Shown here piece after piece: positions 8,301 to 17,429 of a stretch of 64,000 nucleotides of DNA. Position 1 is the stretch's first letter. Each line of letters begins with the position of its first letter. Source of the stretch: Rheinheimera sp. UJ63 (GTDB lineage: Bacteria; Pseudomonadota; Gammaproteobacteria; Enterobacterales; Alteromonadaceae). The position numbers and the translations under genes were made by a program. The stretch spans positions 372,001 through 436,000 of the forward strand of contig NZ_JAKGTQ010000001.1 of the NCBI RefSeq assembly GCF_021568285.1, written 5' to 3'. Under the pieces are notes generated by a model, which worked only from the letters and a program-made list of their open reading frames with translations, searched no databases and had not been told where the DNA came from.

Positions 8301-9942
8301 TTGGCTACGTAGCTACCAACAACTGCCCTTGTTAAGCCAAGCGCTAGCGCAAGCCACTACGCCTGAAACCCTACAAAGCGCTATTCAACAAGCGCGAGAA
8401 CTGCATATCCAACTGCAACAAAGTAGTGAAATTAATTTAGCCGCAGCCATGGCGCAATTATCCTATATTCCCTCGGAAGAACCGGCTGCGGTAAATCGCA
8501 CCATGAAAAGCTGGGTGTTGTTGATGCTATGGACTCGGCTGAAACATTGGCCAAAAGCACGACGCGATCTAGTAGGGGTAGCCGTGTTATTGGCCGGTTG
8601 TACAACAGCACACAATAAGATCCCAGCGGCATTACTATTAGCCAAAAAACTGAAAGAACATAAATGCGGCGGCATCATTACCACGGTACTCGCTGGCACT
8701 TTTCATCGCTTACAAAAACGCCTGCCTTGGCAAGTGCATCACGATAGCCCGCTATTAACCTTAGCCATTGAGCTTGGTTATCAATTACAACCGGATAAGG
8801 GCAGCGCACCGGCCTTAGAAGTGCTGTTAGCGCGCTGGATTAACGGTTCTAATGATGAGTTAGTATTAACCGAAATTAGCCAGTTAATGCACTACGCACC
8901 TGCTTTGTATTTGTGTGGCCGCGTTGCCCGCGATGAGCAAGACAACTTTTGGCTACTTTGTCATGCTGATAATCACAGCGAGGCCTATCAGGCGTTGCAA
9001 TACTGGCCAGAACAACAACGTTTAGCCGAGCATCCGACTAAACGTAATGTGGATGAATTAAAAATTTTGCCACCGGCTAAGCTGATCCAGCAACACTGGT
9101 TAGCCAAAGTCAGTATGCCGAAGCGACCCGAAGTGACAATACTCACCCCAAATGGCTTGATGCAGCAGTCTATTTTAAGCAGTTTAAGTCACAGCGATTT
9201 AAACGCTCAGGTTAGCTTACTGGAAAAGCATCCGGCTATTGCTCAGTTGTTACTTGAGAATGCCAGTGCCAGTAATCGGCAGAAAGTTGCAGTAAACAAT
9301 TTACGTCATGCGCTTGCCAGTTTCGGTCAAGCGCAGTTGCCGCTTGCGGTAGCGCGTGCCGAAATGCAGTTTTACCTACAATGCCAGCGCAGTAATCAGC
9401 ATGCTTGGTTATGGCAATTACAACAGGCGCTGTATCATAGCTTATTCGTATTAGGCCAATACTTAGCACAACCCTTATCTCAGCAACAAGCAGGCTTGAT
9501 CGCCAGTTGTGCCAGTGCGCCACTGTGGCATCACCCTAGCCTGCAAGCCGTACCGGTCAGTCGTCTCGTCCAACAGCAACATTTACTGGGCCAACTGGTA
9601 CAAAAATACCTGCTGGAACCGGTTAAAAGTCAGCGTTTGACGGCGGCACTATTGCATCATTATCAGTTAGAAAATTGGGCTGATGGCGCCATGTGTCAAT
9701 ATACACAACATATTGAAGGGATGCCTTGGACCTTAGCCGAGCAACAAGGCTTGCTGTTACGGCTGGCCTGGCAGCTGACATTCAGCGTGTTTTGTTATCC
9801 GATGGCACAGCAAAGTACCCAACACCTGCTACAACAAGCCACGGCTACGCTCTCATTACCGCTTAAATCATTAAAAGAATGGCAACAACAACTGCTGCAG
9901 CACGACGGGCTGTATTATCCGCTAAATAGTGAATTTGCCTAA
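8281..9942 (+). CDS. Large conserved protein with a divergent HDOD-like domain
   Basis: A 553-residue Gln- and Leu-rich, helical, cytosolic protein. I place the start at ATG 8281, preceded by GGAG at ten bases; an upstream ATG at 8242 would overlap the previous gene further. Around residues 300-360 the run LSHSDLNAQVSLLEKHPAIA then LLLENASASNRQKVAVNNLR and HALASFGQAQLPLAVARAE has the rhythm of HDOD domains (lipid-like helix bundles in signalling proteins). The HD metal residues are not seen. A Cys/His-rich short segment lies near residue 100. Overall I do not recognise a named family, and the HDOD link is by pattern only. Confidence 0.6.
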   Translation: MPDQSINWLRSYQQLPLLSQALAQATTPETLQSAIQQARELHIQLQQSSEINLAAAMAQLSYIPSEEPAAVNRTMKSWVLLMLWTRLKHWPKARRDLVGVAVLLAGCTTAHNKIPAALLLAKKLKEHKCGGIITTVLAGTFHRLQKRLPWQVHHDSPLLTLAIELGYQLQPDKGSAPALEVLLARWINGSNDELVLTEISQLMHYAPALYLCGRVARDEQDNFWLLCHADNHSEAYQALQYWPEQQRLAEHPTKRNVDELKILPPAKLIQQHWLAKVSMPKRPEVTILTPNGLMQQSILSSLSHSDLNAQVSLLEKHPAIAQLLLENASASNRQKVAVNNLRHALASFGQAQLPLAVARAEMQFYLQCQRSNQHAWLWQLQQALYHSLFVLGQYLAQPLSQQQAGLIASCASAPLWHHPSLQAVPVSRLVQQQHLLGQLVQKYLLEPVKSQRLTAALLHHYQLENWADGAMCQYTQHIEGMPWTLAEQQGLLLRLAWQLTFSVFCYPMAQQSTQHLLQQATATLSLPLKSLKEWQQQLLQHDGLYYPLNSEFA

Positions 9943-10009
9943 CACAAGCTACATTCACCAAACTTATAGCACCTATCAAAGCTGTGACTAGCTATCCTAC
10001 GCGGTAAAC

Positions 10010-10064
10010 TGGCTTAAAACCCGCTGCAGCGCTATAATGAGAACGCTTTCAGGCAGACGCCTGA
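10010..10064 (+). promoter_or_regulatory. Putative promoter and leader hairpin of isocitrate dehydrogenase
   Basis: TATAAT at 10033-10038 is a perfect -10 box with a weak -35 (TGGCTT) 17 bases upstream. A small hairpin (TCAGGC/GCCTGA, loop AGAC) lies just inside the predicted transcript at 10049-10064. Confidence 0.5.
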
Positions 10065-10099
10065 CTATAAATATCAAAAATATACAGCTAAGGATTTCC

Positions 10100-11107
10100 A
10101 TGAGCAAGCAAACGATTACCGTGATTAAAGGCGATGGCATTGGCCCAAGTATTGTTGAAGCCGCGATTCAAGTACTGGAAAAAGCCGGTTGTGATTTTGA
10201 CTACGAATACGTGGATGCCGGTTTGACCGCGCTGGAAAAAACCGGTGAGTTGCTACCACAAGCCACCTTAGACGCTATTCTTAAAAACAAGATCACACTC
10301 AAAGGCCCTTTAACCACGCCAGTAGGTGAAGGCTTTACTTCAATTAACGTCACGTTACGTAAAAAGTTTAACCTGTACGCTAACGTTCGCCCAGTGATCT
10401 CGTTTAAAGGCACCAAAGCCCGTTACGAAAATATCGATATCATTACCATTCGTGAAAATACCGAAGGTATGTATTCAGGCCATGGCCAAACCGTGTCAGA
10501 AGATGGCCAAACTGCGCAAGCGTCGAGCATTGTCACTAAAGAAGGCGCGCGCCGTATTGCCGAGTTTGCTTTTGAAACCGCACGTCGCGAAAACCGCAAA
10601 AAAGTCACCATCGTGCACAAAGCCAATATCTTAAAATCGACTTCAGGTTTATTCCTGAAAACGGCGCGCGAGGTTGCTCAGTCGTATCCGGATATCGAAG
10701 TTCAAGAAATGATCGTTGATAACACTTGTATGCAACTGGTCATGAACCCACAGCAGTTTGACGTAATTGTGACCACTAACTTATTTGGTGATATTTTATC
10801 GGATCTGTGTGCAGGCCTTGTGGGTGGTTTAGGCATGGCGCCAGGTGCGAATATCGGTAAAGATTGTGCCATCTTTGAAGCGGTGCACGGTAGCGCGCCA
10901 GATATTGCGGGTAAAAACCTAGCAAACCCAAGTTCAGTGATCTTAGCGTCCATTCAGATGCTAGAATACTTAGGTATGAAAGATAAAGCCGATAAGATTT
11001 TAGCGGCATTAACTGACGTGATCGCCAGCGGTGATCGCACCACGCGTGATTTAGGGGGTAGCTTCGGCACAACCGACTTCACTGCAGCCCTGATCGAACG
11101 TTTATAA
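10100..11107 (+). CDS. icd: Isocitrate dehydrogenase, NAD-type by coenzyme residues
   Basis: A 335-residue cytosolic beta-decarboxylating dehydrogenase converting isocitrate to 2-oxoglutarate in the TCA cycle. Motifs include VIKGDGIGP at the N-terminus, IRENTEGMYSGHG, the metal-binding DILSDLCAGLVGG, and EAVHGSAPDIAGKNLANP near residue 260. The Asp-Ile after AP is the pair associated with NAD specificity; NADP enzymes such as E. coli Icd have Lys-Tyr there. It is shorter than E. coli Icd (416), as is usual for this class. Start ATG 10100 follows AAGGA at six bases; an upstream in-frame ATG at 10037 lies in the promoter and is rejected. Confidence 0.92.
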   Translation: MSKQTITVIKGDGIGPSIVEAAIQVLEKAGCDFDYEYVDAGLTALEKTGELLPQATLDAILKNKITLKGPLTTPVGEGFTSINVTLRKKFNLYANVRPVISFKGTKARYENIDIITIRENTEGMYSGHGQTVSEDGQTAQASSIVTKEGARRIAEFAFETARRENRKKVTIVHKANILKSTSGLFLKTAREVAQSYPDIEVQEMIVDNTCMQLVMNPQQFDVIVTTNLFGDILSDLCAGLVGGLGMAPGANIGKDCAIFEAVHGSAPDIAGKNLANPSSVILASIQMLEYLGMKDKADKILAALTDVIASGDRTTRDLGGSFGTTDFTAALIERL

Positions 11108-11121
11108 CATCTGATAGCCAG

Positions 11122-11145
11122 CGCCAGCAGCCATTGCCGCTGGCG
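11122..11145 (+). other. Hairpin between icd and the VF530 gene
   Basis: Arms CGCCAGC and GCTGGCG with a 10-base loop and no T run. It may stabilise the 3' end of icd mRNA or reduce readthrough into the downstream small gene. Confidence 0.4.
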
Positions 11146-11159
11146 TAATGGGAAGCCAC

Positions 11160-11387
11160 ATGACACAAACAAATAACCCCTTGCATGGCGTTACGCTAGA
11201 ACAAATTGTTACTGCGTTAGTGGTGCATTATGGTTGGCCCAAGCTGGCAGAGCAGATTGACATTAACTGCTTTAAAAAAGATCCGTCGGTAAAAAGTAGC
11301 CTAAAGTTTTTACGGCGTACCCCATGGGCACGCGAAAAAGTCGAAGCGCTCTTTATCAGCAATAAACTGTATAGCAAGGTTAATTGA
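11160..11387 (+). CDS. VF530 / DUF2132 family DNA-binding protein
   Basis: A 75-residue basic protein matching the VF530 (DUF2132) family, a small helical fold described as DNA binding in Vibrio. It has [17 protein letters not shown], the conserved [29 protein letters not shown] and [14 protein letters not shown] 11160 is chosen over 11148 because GGGAAG lies just before it. It follows icd after 52 bases and was probably transcribed through to the terminator now interrupted by the insertion at 11410-11563. The physiological role is unknown. Confidence 0.88.
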   Translation: MTQTNNPLHGVTLEQIVTALVVHYGWPKLAEQIDINCFKKDPSVKSSLKFLRRTPWAREKVEALFISNKLYSKVN

Positions 11388-11390
11388 ATG

Positions 11391-11573
11391 GAAAAAGCCA
11401 GCTAACGCTTAATTAATGTCAGTTAAGCATGACCTGTTTGCACTAAATCAACCGTTGAAGGCCATGGATGGCCGGAATCGAGCCTCAGGGATGATTCATG
11501 GCGTGTTGATGTGAGCAAACCGCGTCATGCTAAACACTAAATGATCGGTATTATGCTAACGCTGGCTTTTTTA
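11391..11573 (+). terminator. Intrinsic terminator split by an inserted repeat
   Basis: The left arm AAAAAGCCAGC at 11392-11402 and the right arm GCTGGCTTTTTT at 11561-11572 are complementary. Without the intervening 154 bases they would form a perfect terminator stem with loop TAAC and a T run. The element D insertion now occupies the loop. Confidence 0.65.
11410..11563 (+). mobile_element. Structured repeat (element D) inserted with 9-bp direct repeats
   Basis: GCTAACGCT occurs at 11401-11409 and again at 11555-11563, flanking or bounding a 145-base insert that has no gene. The insert has imperfect inverted arms (TTAAGCATGACCTGTTTGC on the left, complementary to GCAAACCGCGTCATGCTAA on the right). 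Its two inner motifs carry CATGGATG and CAGGGATG. The order arm, hairpin, GAGC, hairpin, GGCGTG, arm matches the elements at 41652 and 62821, so it belongs to the same family. No transposase is present, so movement would need help in trans. Confidence 0.6.
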
Positions 11574-11592
11574 TTAATGCTATTGTGATAGC

Positions 11593-12159
11593 CTAACCAT
11601 TATAAATGGTGCCACCCTCTTGCAAATAATGCTGTAGCACTGCAGCTGCAGCATCACGCTCCACTAACCGCACCACTTCAATACCCACATCAGTTAGATA
11701 CTGATAACTTTGCTCGTATACAGGGCCTTCATCAAAACCAATTGCTCGCGCATCATCGGCGGTTGCCGCACAGACCAAACGCTTCACCCCACTCCACAAG
11801 GTGCCGCCTAAGCACATAGCGCAAGGCTCACAGGAAGTAAACAACTCGCGCTTAACACCATCTGCAGACAAGCTAAAGCTTTGCAGTGATTGCTCAGCCA
11901 GCATAATCGCCATCATCTCGCCATGGGCAGTGGAGTTACTTAACGGCATGACCCGGTTAACCCCTACACTGAGTAACTTTCCGCTTTCGATATCAAAAAT
12001 CGCACTACCAAAAGGGCCACCCGTGCCACGCAATACGTTTTGCCGGGATAACTCTATGGCTAGCGCCATTTTTTGCTGATCGTTTTGATACGTCTGCTGC
12101 CAATCAACCACCTCGTTGATCCAGTCAGGCAGCGTTAAAGTCAGTTGGGTTAGGCTCAT
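11593..12159 (-). CDS. guaD: Guanine deaminase-like nucleoside/base deaminase
   Basis: A 188-residue cytidine-deaminase-fold zinc enzyme. The metal motif is HGEMMAI (His plus catalytic Glu) with CEPCAMCLGG (two Cys). GGPFGSAIFD and the C-terminal IGFDEGP(V)YE region resemble GuaD-type guanine deaminases, which turn guanine into xanthine. Its start overlaps the gpt stop by four bases (ATGA), so it is translationally coupled to a xanthine-guanine phosphoribosyltransferase. That context supports a purine-base substrate. A related deaminase activity (for example on another base) cannot be excluded. Confidence 0.75.
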   Translation of the reverse strand: MSLTQLTLTLPDWINEVVDWQQTYQNDQQKMALAIELSRQNVLRGTGGPFGSAIFDIESGKLLSVGVNRVMPLSNSTAHGEMMAIMLAEQSLQSFSLSADGVKRELFTSCEPCAMCLGGTLWSGVKRLVCAATADDARAIGFDEGPVYEQSYQYLTDVGIEVVRLVERDAAAAVLQHYLQEGGTIYNG

Positions 12160-12629
12160 ACTTCCTCGGCCAGTGGCTTACTGTAGGCTAACTCCATATC
12201 CCAAGGTAACTGGATCCAAGTATCTTGCTCGATATCCGTGACGTAGTTATCCACTAACGGCTTACCCTGTGGTTTGGCATATACCGTGACAAAACGCGCC
12301 AGCGGAAAACGCTCGCGCAGTGCCTTTGCCGTTTCACCGGTATCGACCAAATCGTCGACCACCAACAGTTTGGCCGAATCGGCTAACTGCGCATCTTTTA
12401 AGATCGTTAAGCTACCTTGCTTATCATGATCGTAACTGGCCACACAGATACTATCGACGGTACGAATATTCAGCTCACGCGCCAAGATGGCTGCCGGTAC
12501 TAAACCGCCGCGGCTTACCGCGACGATGGCATCAAAGTCTTCGGCTAACAGCTGACGTGCCAGCTCTTTCGTGGCGCGATGAAACGCTTCCCAAGACACA
12601 TAAAACATTTTATTGGTAGTTAATGACAT
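12156..12629 (-). CDS. gpt: Xanthine-guanine phosphoribosyltransferase
   Basis: A 157-residue type I phosphoribosyltransferase that joins PRPP to xanthine or guanine in salvage. VSRGGLVPAAILAREL, SYDHDKQG, the PRPP loop VVDDLVDTGETAKALR and DTWIQLPWD align with E. coli Gpt. The frame opens at a TTG (12638), but ATG 12629 is better spaced from GAGGGA (nine bases) and is taken as the start. It lies between deoD and the deaminase gene, all read leftward with short gaps, as one salvage operon. Confidence 0.93.
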   Translation of the reverse strand: MSLTTNKMFYVSWEAFHRATKELARQLLAEDFDAIVAVSRGGLVPAAILARELNIRTVDSICVASYDHDKQGSLTILKDAQLADSAKLLVVDDLVDTGETAKALRERFPLARFVTVYAKPQGKPLVDNYVTDIEQDTWIQLPWDMELAYSKPLAEEV

Positions 12630-12649
12630 AATCAGCAATCCCTCGTTGT

Positions 12650-13351
12650 TTACAGACAGCCTAAGGCGACTTCAACCATTTCATTAAAACTGGTTTGACG
12701 TAGCTCGGCACTTAAGGCTTCACCGGTGCGGATATGATCACTCACGGTAAAAATGGCTAACGCATTAATGCCATACTCTGCTGCCACACCGTACAAACCG
12801 GCGGCTTCCATTTCCACGGCCAACACACCGTATTTTTCGAGGGTATCGAATAACGTTTCACTGGGGTTATAGAATAAATCTGAAGTGAACACGTTACCCA
12901 CTTTGACATCAATTGACTTAGCACGTGCTGCGGCAACGGCCTTTTCTAACAAACCAAAACTGGCCATTGCGGCAAAATCTAAACCGCCAACACGATTGCG
13001 GTTAACCATAGAATCGGTGCTCGCGCCCATACCAATCACCACATCACGCACTTTAACCGATAAGGGTAAAGCACCACATGAACCGATACGGATGATGTTT
13101 TTTACATCGTAAAATTTGACTAATTCAGTGGCATAAATAGACATAGACGGTACGCCCATACCTGAACCTAATACACTGACTTTTTTGCCTTTATAAGTGC
13201 CGGTATAACCAAACATATTGCGCACCGTGTTAACGCAAACGGCATCCTCTAAAAACGTTTCAGCAATATGTTTTGCCCGCAGTGGATCGCCAGGCATTAA
13301 CACAGTTTCAGCAAAAGCGCCCGCAGGGGCATTAATATGTGGAGTCGCCAT
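12650..13351 (-). CDS. deoD: Purine nucleoside phosphorylase
   Basis: A 233-residue hexameric-type PNP splitting purine (deoxy)nucleosides with phosphate to base and (deoxy)ribose-1-phosphate. Evidence: N-terminal [53 protein letters not shown], and the active-site [10 protein letters not shown]. Length agrees with E. coli DeoD (239). It is 14 bases downstream of deoB, which uses its sugar phosphate product, and 20 bases upstream of gpt, which uses its base product. Confidence 0.97.
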   Translation of the reverse strand: MATPHINAPAGAFAETVLMPGDPLRAKHIAETFLEDAVCVNTVRNMFGYTGTYKGKKVSVLGSGMGVPSMSIYATELVKFYDVKNIIRIGSCGALPLSVKVRDVVIGMGASTDSMVNRNRVGGLDFAAMASFGLLEKAVAAARAKSIDVKVGNVFTSDLFYNPSETLFDTLEKYGVLAVEMEAAGLYGVAAEYGINALAIFTVSDHIRTGEALSAELRQTSFNEMVEVALGCL

Positions 13352-13364
13352 AATTTCTCTTTAA

Positions 13365-14576
13365 TTAATTCAAATCAGCTAAGAAAGATGCACCGTATGC
13401 CATGGCATCCAGCGCGAAATAGTCGGCCAAGGTTTGGCCCATATCAGCAAAACTCATGCGTTCGCCAAGATCAACACCGTTTAGCCCTTGTTTGTACACC
13501 AGCACTGGCACATATTCGCGTGTGTGCTCGGTACCCGGCCAAGTTGGATCGCAACCATGGTCAGCGGTAAGTAACAACAAGGTCTCTTCATCACAGGCGT
13601 TAATCAGCTCTGGCAAGCGGCTATCGAAATACTCTAATGCCTCGCCATAACCAATAGGATCGCGGCGATGGCCAAAGTTTTGGTCAAAATCGACCAAGTT
13701 GGTAAAAATTAAACTGTTATCCGGCTGTTTGGCCATTTGCGCTAAAGTGGTATCGACCAAATGCGCTAAACCATTGGCTTTTAATGATTGCGAAATACCC
13801 TGATGCGCGAAAATATCGGCAATTTTACCAATACTGATCACCTGACCACCTTGCTGCACCAACTTATCGAGTACAGTCGGCGCGGGTGGTAATACTGAAT
13901 AATCACGACGATTACCCGTTCTGGCATAGTTCTCTGGCGCAGTACCGGTAAAAGGCCGAGCAATGACGCGGCCAATATTATATTTGTCGAGCAGTTCGCG
14001 GGCCACTTCACAAAAGCGTAGTAAACGCTCTAAACCAAAATGCTCTTCATGTGCAGCCACTTGAAACACGCTATCAGCTGAGGTGTAACAAATCGGTTTA
14101 CCCGTTTTAATGTGCTCATCGCCCAGTTTTACCAAAATATCGGTGCCCGAGGCATGACAATTACCTAAGATACCGCTGATGCCTGTGCGCTGGCATAATT
14201 CTGAGATCAATTCTGGCGGGAAGCTGTCTGTTTTAGCGCTAAAATAACCCCAATCAAATAACACCGGAACACCGGCCATTTCCCAATGACCACTGGGCGT
14301 ATCTTTACCACTACTCAGCTCACGGGCATAGCCATAAGCGCCATGCAGCGAACTGGCATCGGCGACTGTCGGTGCTTTACCCTGACTGGCGGCGGTACAG
14401 GCTTTTACCAAGCCTAAACGCGCAAGGTGAGGTAATTGCAAGGCTCGTTGTTTCTGCTCGGTAAAGGTTCGGGCAATGCTGGCAAAGGTATTGGCGCCTT
14501 CGTCACTAAACTTTGCGGCATCCGGCGCACTGCCGATCCCAAAACTATCGAGGACTAAAATTACTGCTTTTGCCAT
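13365..14576 (-). CDS. deoB: Phosphopentomutase
   Basis: A 403-residue alkaline-phosphatase-superfamily enzyme interconverting (deoxy)ribose-1-phosphate and 5-phosphate. Metal-binding motifs are clear: [13 protein letters not shown] at the N-terminus, [15 protein letters not shown] with the phosphorylated Thr, [14 protein letters not shown] and [22 protein letters not shown] 14576 is preferred to the GTG one codon upstream because CAGGAG sits six bases before it. It is the first gene of the deoB-deoD-gpt-deaminase operon; deoC and deoA are not next to it, unlike the enteric deo operon. Confidence 0.97.
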   Translation of the reverse strand: MAKAVILVLDSFGIGSAPDAAKFSDEGANTFASIARTFTEQKQRALQLPHLARLGLVKACTAASQGKAPTVADASSLHGAYGYARELSSGKDTPSGHWEMAGVPVLFDWGYFSAKTDSFPPELISELCQRTGISGILGNCHASGTDILVKLGDEHIKTGKPICYTSADSVFQVAAHEEHFGLERLLRFCEVARELLDKYNIGRVIARPFTGTAPENYARTGNRRDYSVLPPAPTVLDKLVQQGGQVISIGKIADIFAHQGISQSLKANGLAHLVDTTLAQMAKQPDNSLIFTNLVDFDQNFGHRRDPIGYGEALEYFDSRLPELINACDEETLLLLTADHGCDPTWPGTEHTREYVPVLVYKQGLNGVDLGERMSFADMGQTLADYFALDAMAYGASFLADLN

Positions 14577-14709
14577 CACTTACTCCTGTGCAGAACAGCC
14601 ATTGTTGGCGATGTTATTTTGCCAGATAGCGCTAAGCTAACAAAATAAAAAGGGCACGCAGCTTAATACGCCACGGCCGTTTTAGCAACACCTTGGCAAC
14701 TTATCGCTA

Positions 14710-14741
14710 CTGAAAACGAAAATGGCGTCCGAAGACGCCAT
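14710..14741 (-). terminator. Intrinsic terminator of the prolyl oligopeptidase gene
   Basis: On the minus strand the stem TGGCGTC/GACGCCA has a stable TTCG loop and is followed by TTTTCGTTTTC. It lies about 20 bases after the stop codon of the peptidase gene. Confidence 0.8.
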
Positions 14742-14761
14742 AACCCTTCGCCATGAAGCGC

Positions 14762-16921
14762 TTATTTCGGTAACTGACTATAACCCATATTAAACAGCGT
14801 AAAGCTGTAAATATCTGCGGCTTGATCAATCACCATCGCCACTGGCATACCCGCACCATGACCTGCATTAACATCAATGCGAATAAGCTGAGGAGTGGCT
14901 TTGCTGGCTTTGGCTTGCAGCTCTGCAGCAAATTTAAACGAATGCGCAGGCACCACGCGATCATCGTGATCGGCTGTCGTAATCATGGTGGCAGGATAAG
15001 TGGTGCCCGCTTTCACGTTGTGTACCGGCGAGTAACCTTGCAGATAGTTAAACATATCGGCTGATTGCTCTGATGTACCGTAATCATAGGCCCAACCCGC
15101 ACCGGCGGTAAAGGTATGATAACGTAACATATCAAGTACACCCACTTGCGGGATCGCCACTTTGAAGAGCTCTGGCCGCTGGGTCATGACTGCACCCACC
15201 AATAAACCACCATTTGAACCACCGCGAACGGCGGTTTTCTCTTTGGAAGTGTATTTTTCTGTTTGCAGATATTCAGCCGCAGCAATAAAGTCATCAAACA
15301 CATTTTGCTTTTGTAATTGTGTACCGGCGTTATGCCAGGCTTTACCGTACTCACCCCCACCACGAATATTGGCCACCGCATAAATACCGCCCATTTCCAT
15401 CCATACCGCGTTCGCCACGCTAAAAGATGGGGTTAGGCTGATATTAAAACCGCCATAACCGTACAAGATAGTGGGGTTGCTGCCATCGCGTTTTAAATCT
15501 TTACGATAGCTGATGATCATCGGCACCTTAGTACCGTCTTTAGAGGTATAAAACACCTGCTCAGACACGTAGTTGCTTGGGTCAAAATTCACTTTCGGCT
15601 GGTTATACAGCGAGGTTTCACCCGCTTTTGGCTCAAACGCATAAATAGAACCCGGTGTGATGTAGTTAGCAAAGCTAAAATACAGCGTATCTGCCTCTTT
15701 TTTACCGCCAAAGCCGCCCACGCTGCCTAAACCAGGTAATTCGATATCGCGCACCAGTTGGCCGTTCATATCATATTGTTTTACCTTGGCAATCGCATCG
15801 ACAATGTAATTAGCGAATAAAAAGCCTGCGCCGCTACTAATACGCAGCACATGTTCAGTTTCCGGGATCAGCACTTGCCAATTTTCTGGCTGCGGTGCTT
15901 TGGCCGACACCTTGACCACTTTACGATTAGGCGCATCACGGTTAGTCGCTAAGATGAGCATGTCACCGTCACTGTCCACTAGATCCACATCTGAATCGGT
16001 ATCGGTAACAATCGCAACAAACTCACTATTGGGTTGGGTGAGATCTTTCACGAAAAGCTTATTACCCGACGTCGACACCGCAGCGGACACCAGCAAATAA
16101 CGATTATCTTCGGTGACTTCAGCGCCTACATAACGATGTTTCTGACCATCTAGGGCACCGAATACGACCGGATCCGCTGATTGAGGCGTGCCAAGCTTGT
16201 GGTAGTACAACTTATGCTGATCCGTCATGGCAGAGAGTTCACTGCCATCGGGTTTGTCATAACTAGAATAGAAGAAACCGTCGTTCCCCTGCCAAGCAAT
16301 ACCACTAAACTTAATATCAATCAGCGTATCGCCAATTTGTTGCTTGGTCTCAGTGTCGATGACGATCACTTTACGCCAATCGCTGCCACCTTCTGAAATG
16401 GCATAAGCGGCCAGTTTTCCGTCTGCGGAGAATTGAATATCGGCCATGGACGTTGTGCCGTCAGCGCTAAAAGTATTGGGATCTAAAAACACTTCGGCAG
16501 CGCCATCGCCTTTTTGGCGATACAACACAAACTGATTTTGTAAACCGTCATTCTTGTAAAAATAGGTATAATCACCTTCTTTAAACGGTGCGCTAATCCG
16601 CTCATAGTTCCACGATTGTTGTAATTTATCGCGGATCTGATCCCGAAATGGGATCTGTTTTAAATATGCGAAAGTACTCTCGTTTTGCGCTTTTACCCAG
16701 CTTTCAGTCTCACTGCTACGATCGTCTTCTAACCAACGATACGGATCGGCGACTTGTGTACCAAAATAGTTATCAACCACATCACCTTGGCGGCTCTGGG
16801 GGTAGTTAATTGCGCTTTGTTGCTGAGTGACAGTCACATTTTGCTCCGGGACGACATCTTGCTTAGCACCGCCGCAAGCGGTTAAGACCGCGGCTGCCAG
16901 CAAAGTTAATGCATATTTCAT
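14762..16921 (-). CDS. Prolyl oligopeptidase (S9A) lipoprotein
   Basis: A 719-residue serine peptidase that cleaves short peptides after proline. A lipoprotein signal with lipobox LTAC (Cys near residue 16) predicts export and membrane anchoring. [15 protein letters not shown] and DPYRWLED are typical of the S9A N-terminus, followed by the propeller. The C-terminal alpha/beta hydrolase has [11 protein letters not shown] (catalytic Ser near 570), [13 protein letters not shown] (Asp near 655) and NAGHGAG (His near 686). Length is normal. The gene is alone, with its own terminator and a 500-base upstream region shared with nirB. Confidence 0.95.
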   Translation of the reverse strand: MKYALTLLAAAVLTACGGAKQDVVPEQNVTVTQQQSAINYPQSRQGDVVDNYFGTQVADPYRWLEDDRSSETESWVKAQNESTFAYLKQIPFRDQIRDKLQQSWNYERISAPFKEGDYTYFYKNDGLQNQFVLYRQKGDGAAEVFLDPNTFSADGTTSMADIQFSADGKLAAYAISEGGSDWRKVIVIDTETKQQIGDTLIDIKFSGIAWQGNDGFFYSSYDKPDGSELSAMTDQHKLYYHKLGTPQSADPVVFGALDGQKHRYVGAEVTEDNRYLLVSAAVSTSGNKLFVKDLTQPNSEFVAIVTDTDSDVDLVDSDGDMLILATNRDAPNRKVVKVSAKAPQPENWQVLIPETEHVLRISSGAGFLFANYIVDAIAKVKQYDMNGQLVRDIELPGLGSVGGFGGKKEADTLYFSFANYITPGSIYAFEPKAGETSLYNQPKVNFDPSNYVSEQVFYTSKDGTKVPMIISYRKDLKRDGSNPTILYGYGGFNISLTPSFSVANAVWMEMGGIYAVANIRGGGEYGKAWHNAGTQLQKQNVFDDFIAAAEYLQTEKYTSKEKTAVRGGSNGGLLVGAVMTQRPELFKVAIPQVGVLDMLRYHTFTAGAGWAYDYGTSEQSADMFNYLQGYSPVHNVKAGTTYPATMITTADHDDRVVPAHSFKFAAELQAKASKATPQLIRIDVNAGHGAGMPVAMVIDQAADIYSFTLFNMGYSQLPK

Positions 16922-17154
16922 TTAACGTGGGCTCCATTACTCTTATTACTTAGCGCTGAAGATAGCCTCAGCATGTTTGTTTTATTCATGCAAACGGGGT
17001 AACTCTTAATATTTTTAAGCAATTGAGCTTAACAAAGTTGTCGTGATTTGCCTATTTTGCTCGCGACAGCCAACCTTTGTTTTAGGCAACTGGTCGAATT
17101 TGCGTTCAACGATAATATCCCCCCAACGGTGACCTATCATGTTGTGCGTTTTTT

Positions 17155-17192
17155 TGCTTCATGCTGGTGCCAGCCTGCACTAATTTGATGCA
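17155..17192 (+). promoter_or_regulatory. Two NtrC-like binding sites upstream of nirB
   Basis: The site at 17176-17192 is TGCACTAATTTGATGCA, matching 10 of 12 defined bases of the NtrC consensus TGCACC-N5-GGTGCA. A weaker dyad at 17155-17171 (TGCTTC, five bases, GGTGCC) is centred 21 bases upstream, two helical turns away. They lie about 65-100 bases before the -24 element, a normal enhancer distance. Confidence 0.6.
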
Positions 17193-17255
17193 AATTAGCA
17201 AGCTAAAGCGTGCTTAAAAAAATTAAAAATGTTTATTTTCATAGCACTAGGATTA

Positions 17256-17271
17256 TGGCAACAATCCTGCA
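17256..17271 (+). promoter_or_regulatory. Sigma-54 (-24/-12) promoter of nirBD-cobA
   Basis: TGGCAACAATCCTGCA places the invariant GG and GC with exactly the consensus spacing of TGGCACG-N4-TTGC. Transcription should start near 17282. Confidence 0.7.
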
Positions 17272-17281
17272 TAGTATAAAA

Positions 17282-17429
17282 AAGTAACATCTAAACAATT
17301 TGTAGTTGGCATCAGTAAAGCGATGCCATCACGGCAACGAAGCCCGCACACAGTGGAAACACTGTTTGCGGGCTTTTTTGTTTGGCACGCCTTTAAAGGT
17401 GCCAACTTTTATTGCACAAGGAGCTAACG
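17282..17429 (+). promoter_or_regulatory. nirB leader with attenuator, predicted NasR target
   Basis: After the predicted start the leader has a hairpin (GGCATC/GATGCC, 17308-17327) and a spacer containing CGGCAACGAAG. A strong intrinsic terminator follows at 17340-17379 (AAGCCCGC base, CAGTG-GAAA-CACTG top, six T), all before the nirB RBS. A hairpin followed by a terminator is the layout of ANTAR-protein controlled leaders such as nasF of Klebsiella and the nirBD leader of Pseudomonas. nasR is encoded nearby. The exact ANTAR-type loops were not resolved by eye. Confidence 0.7.
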
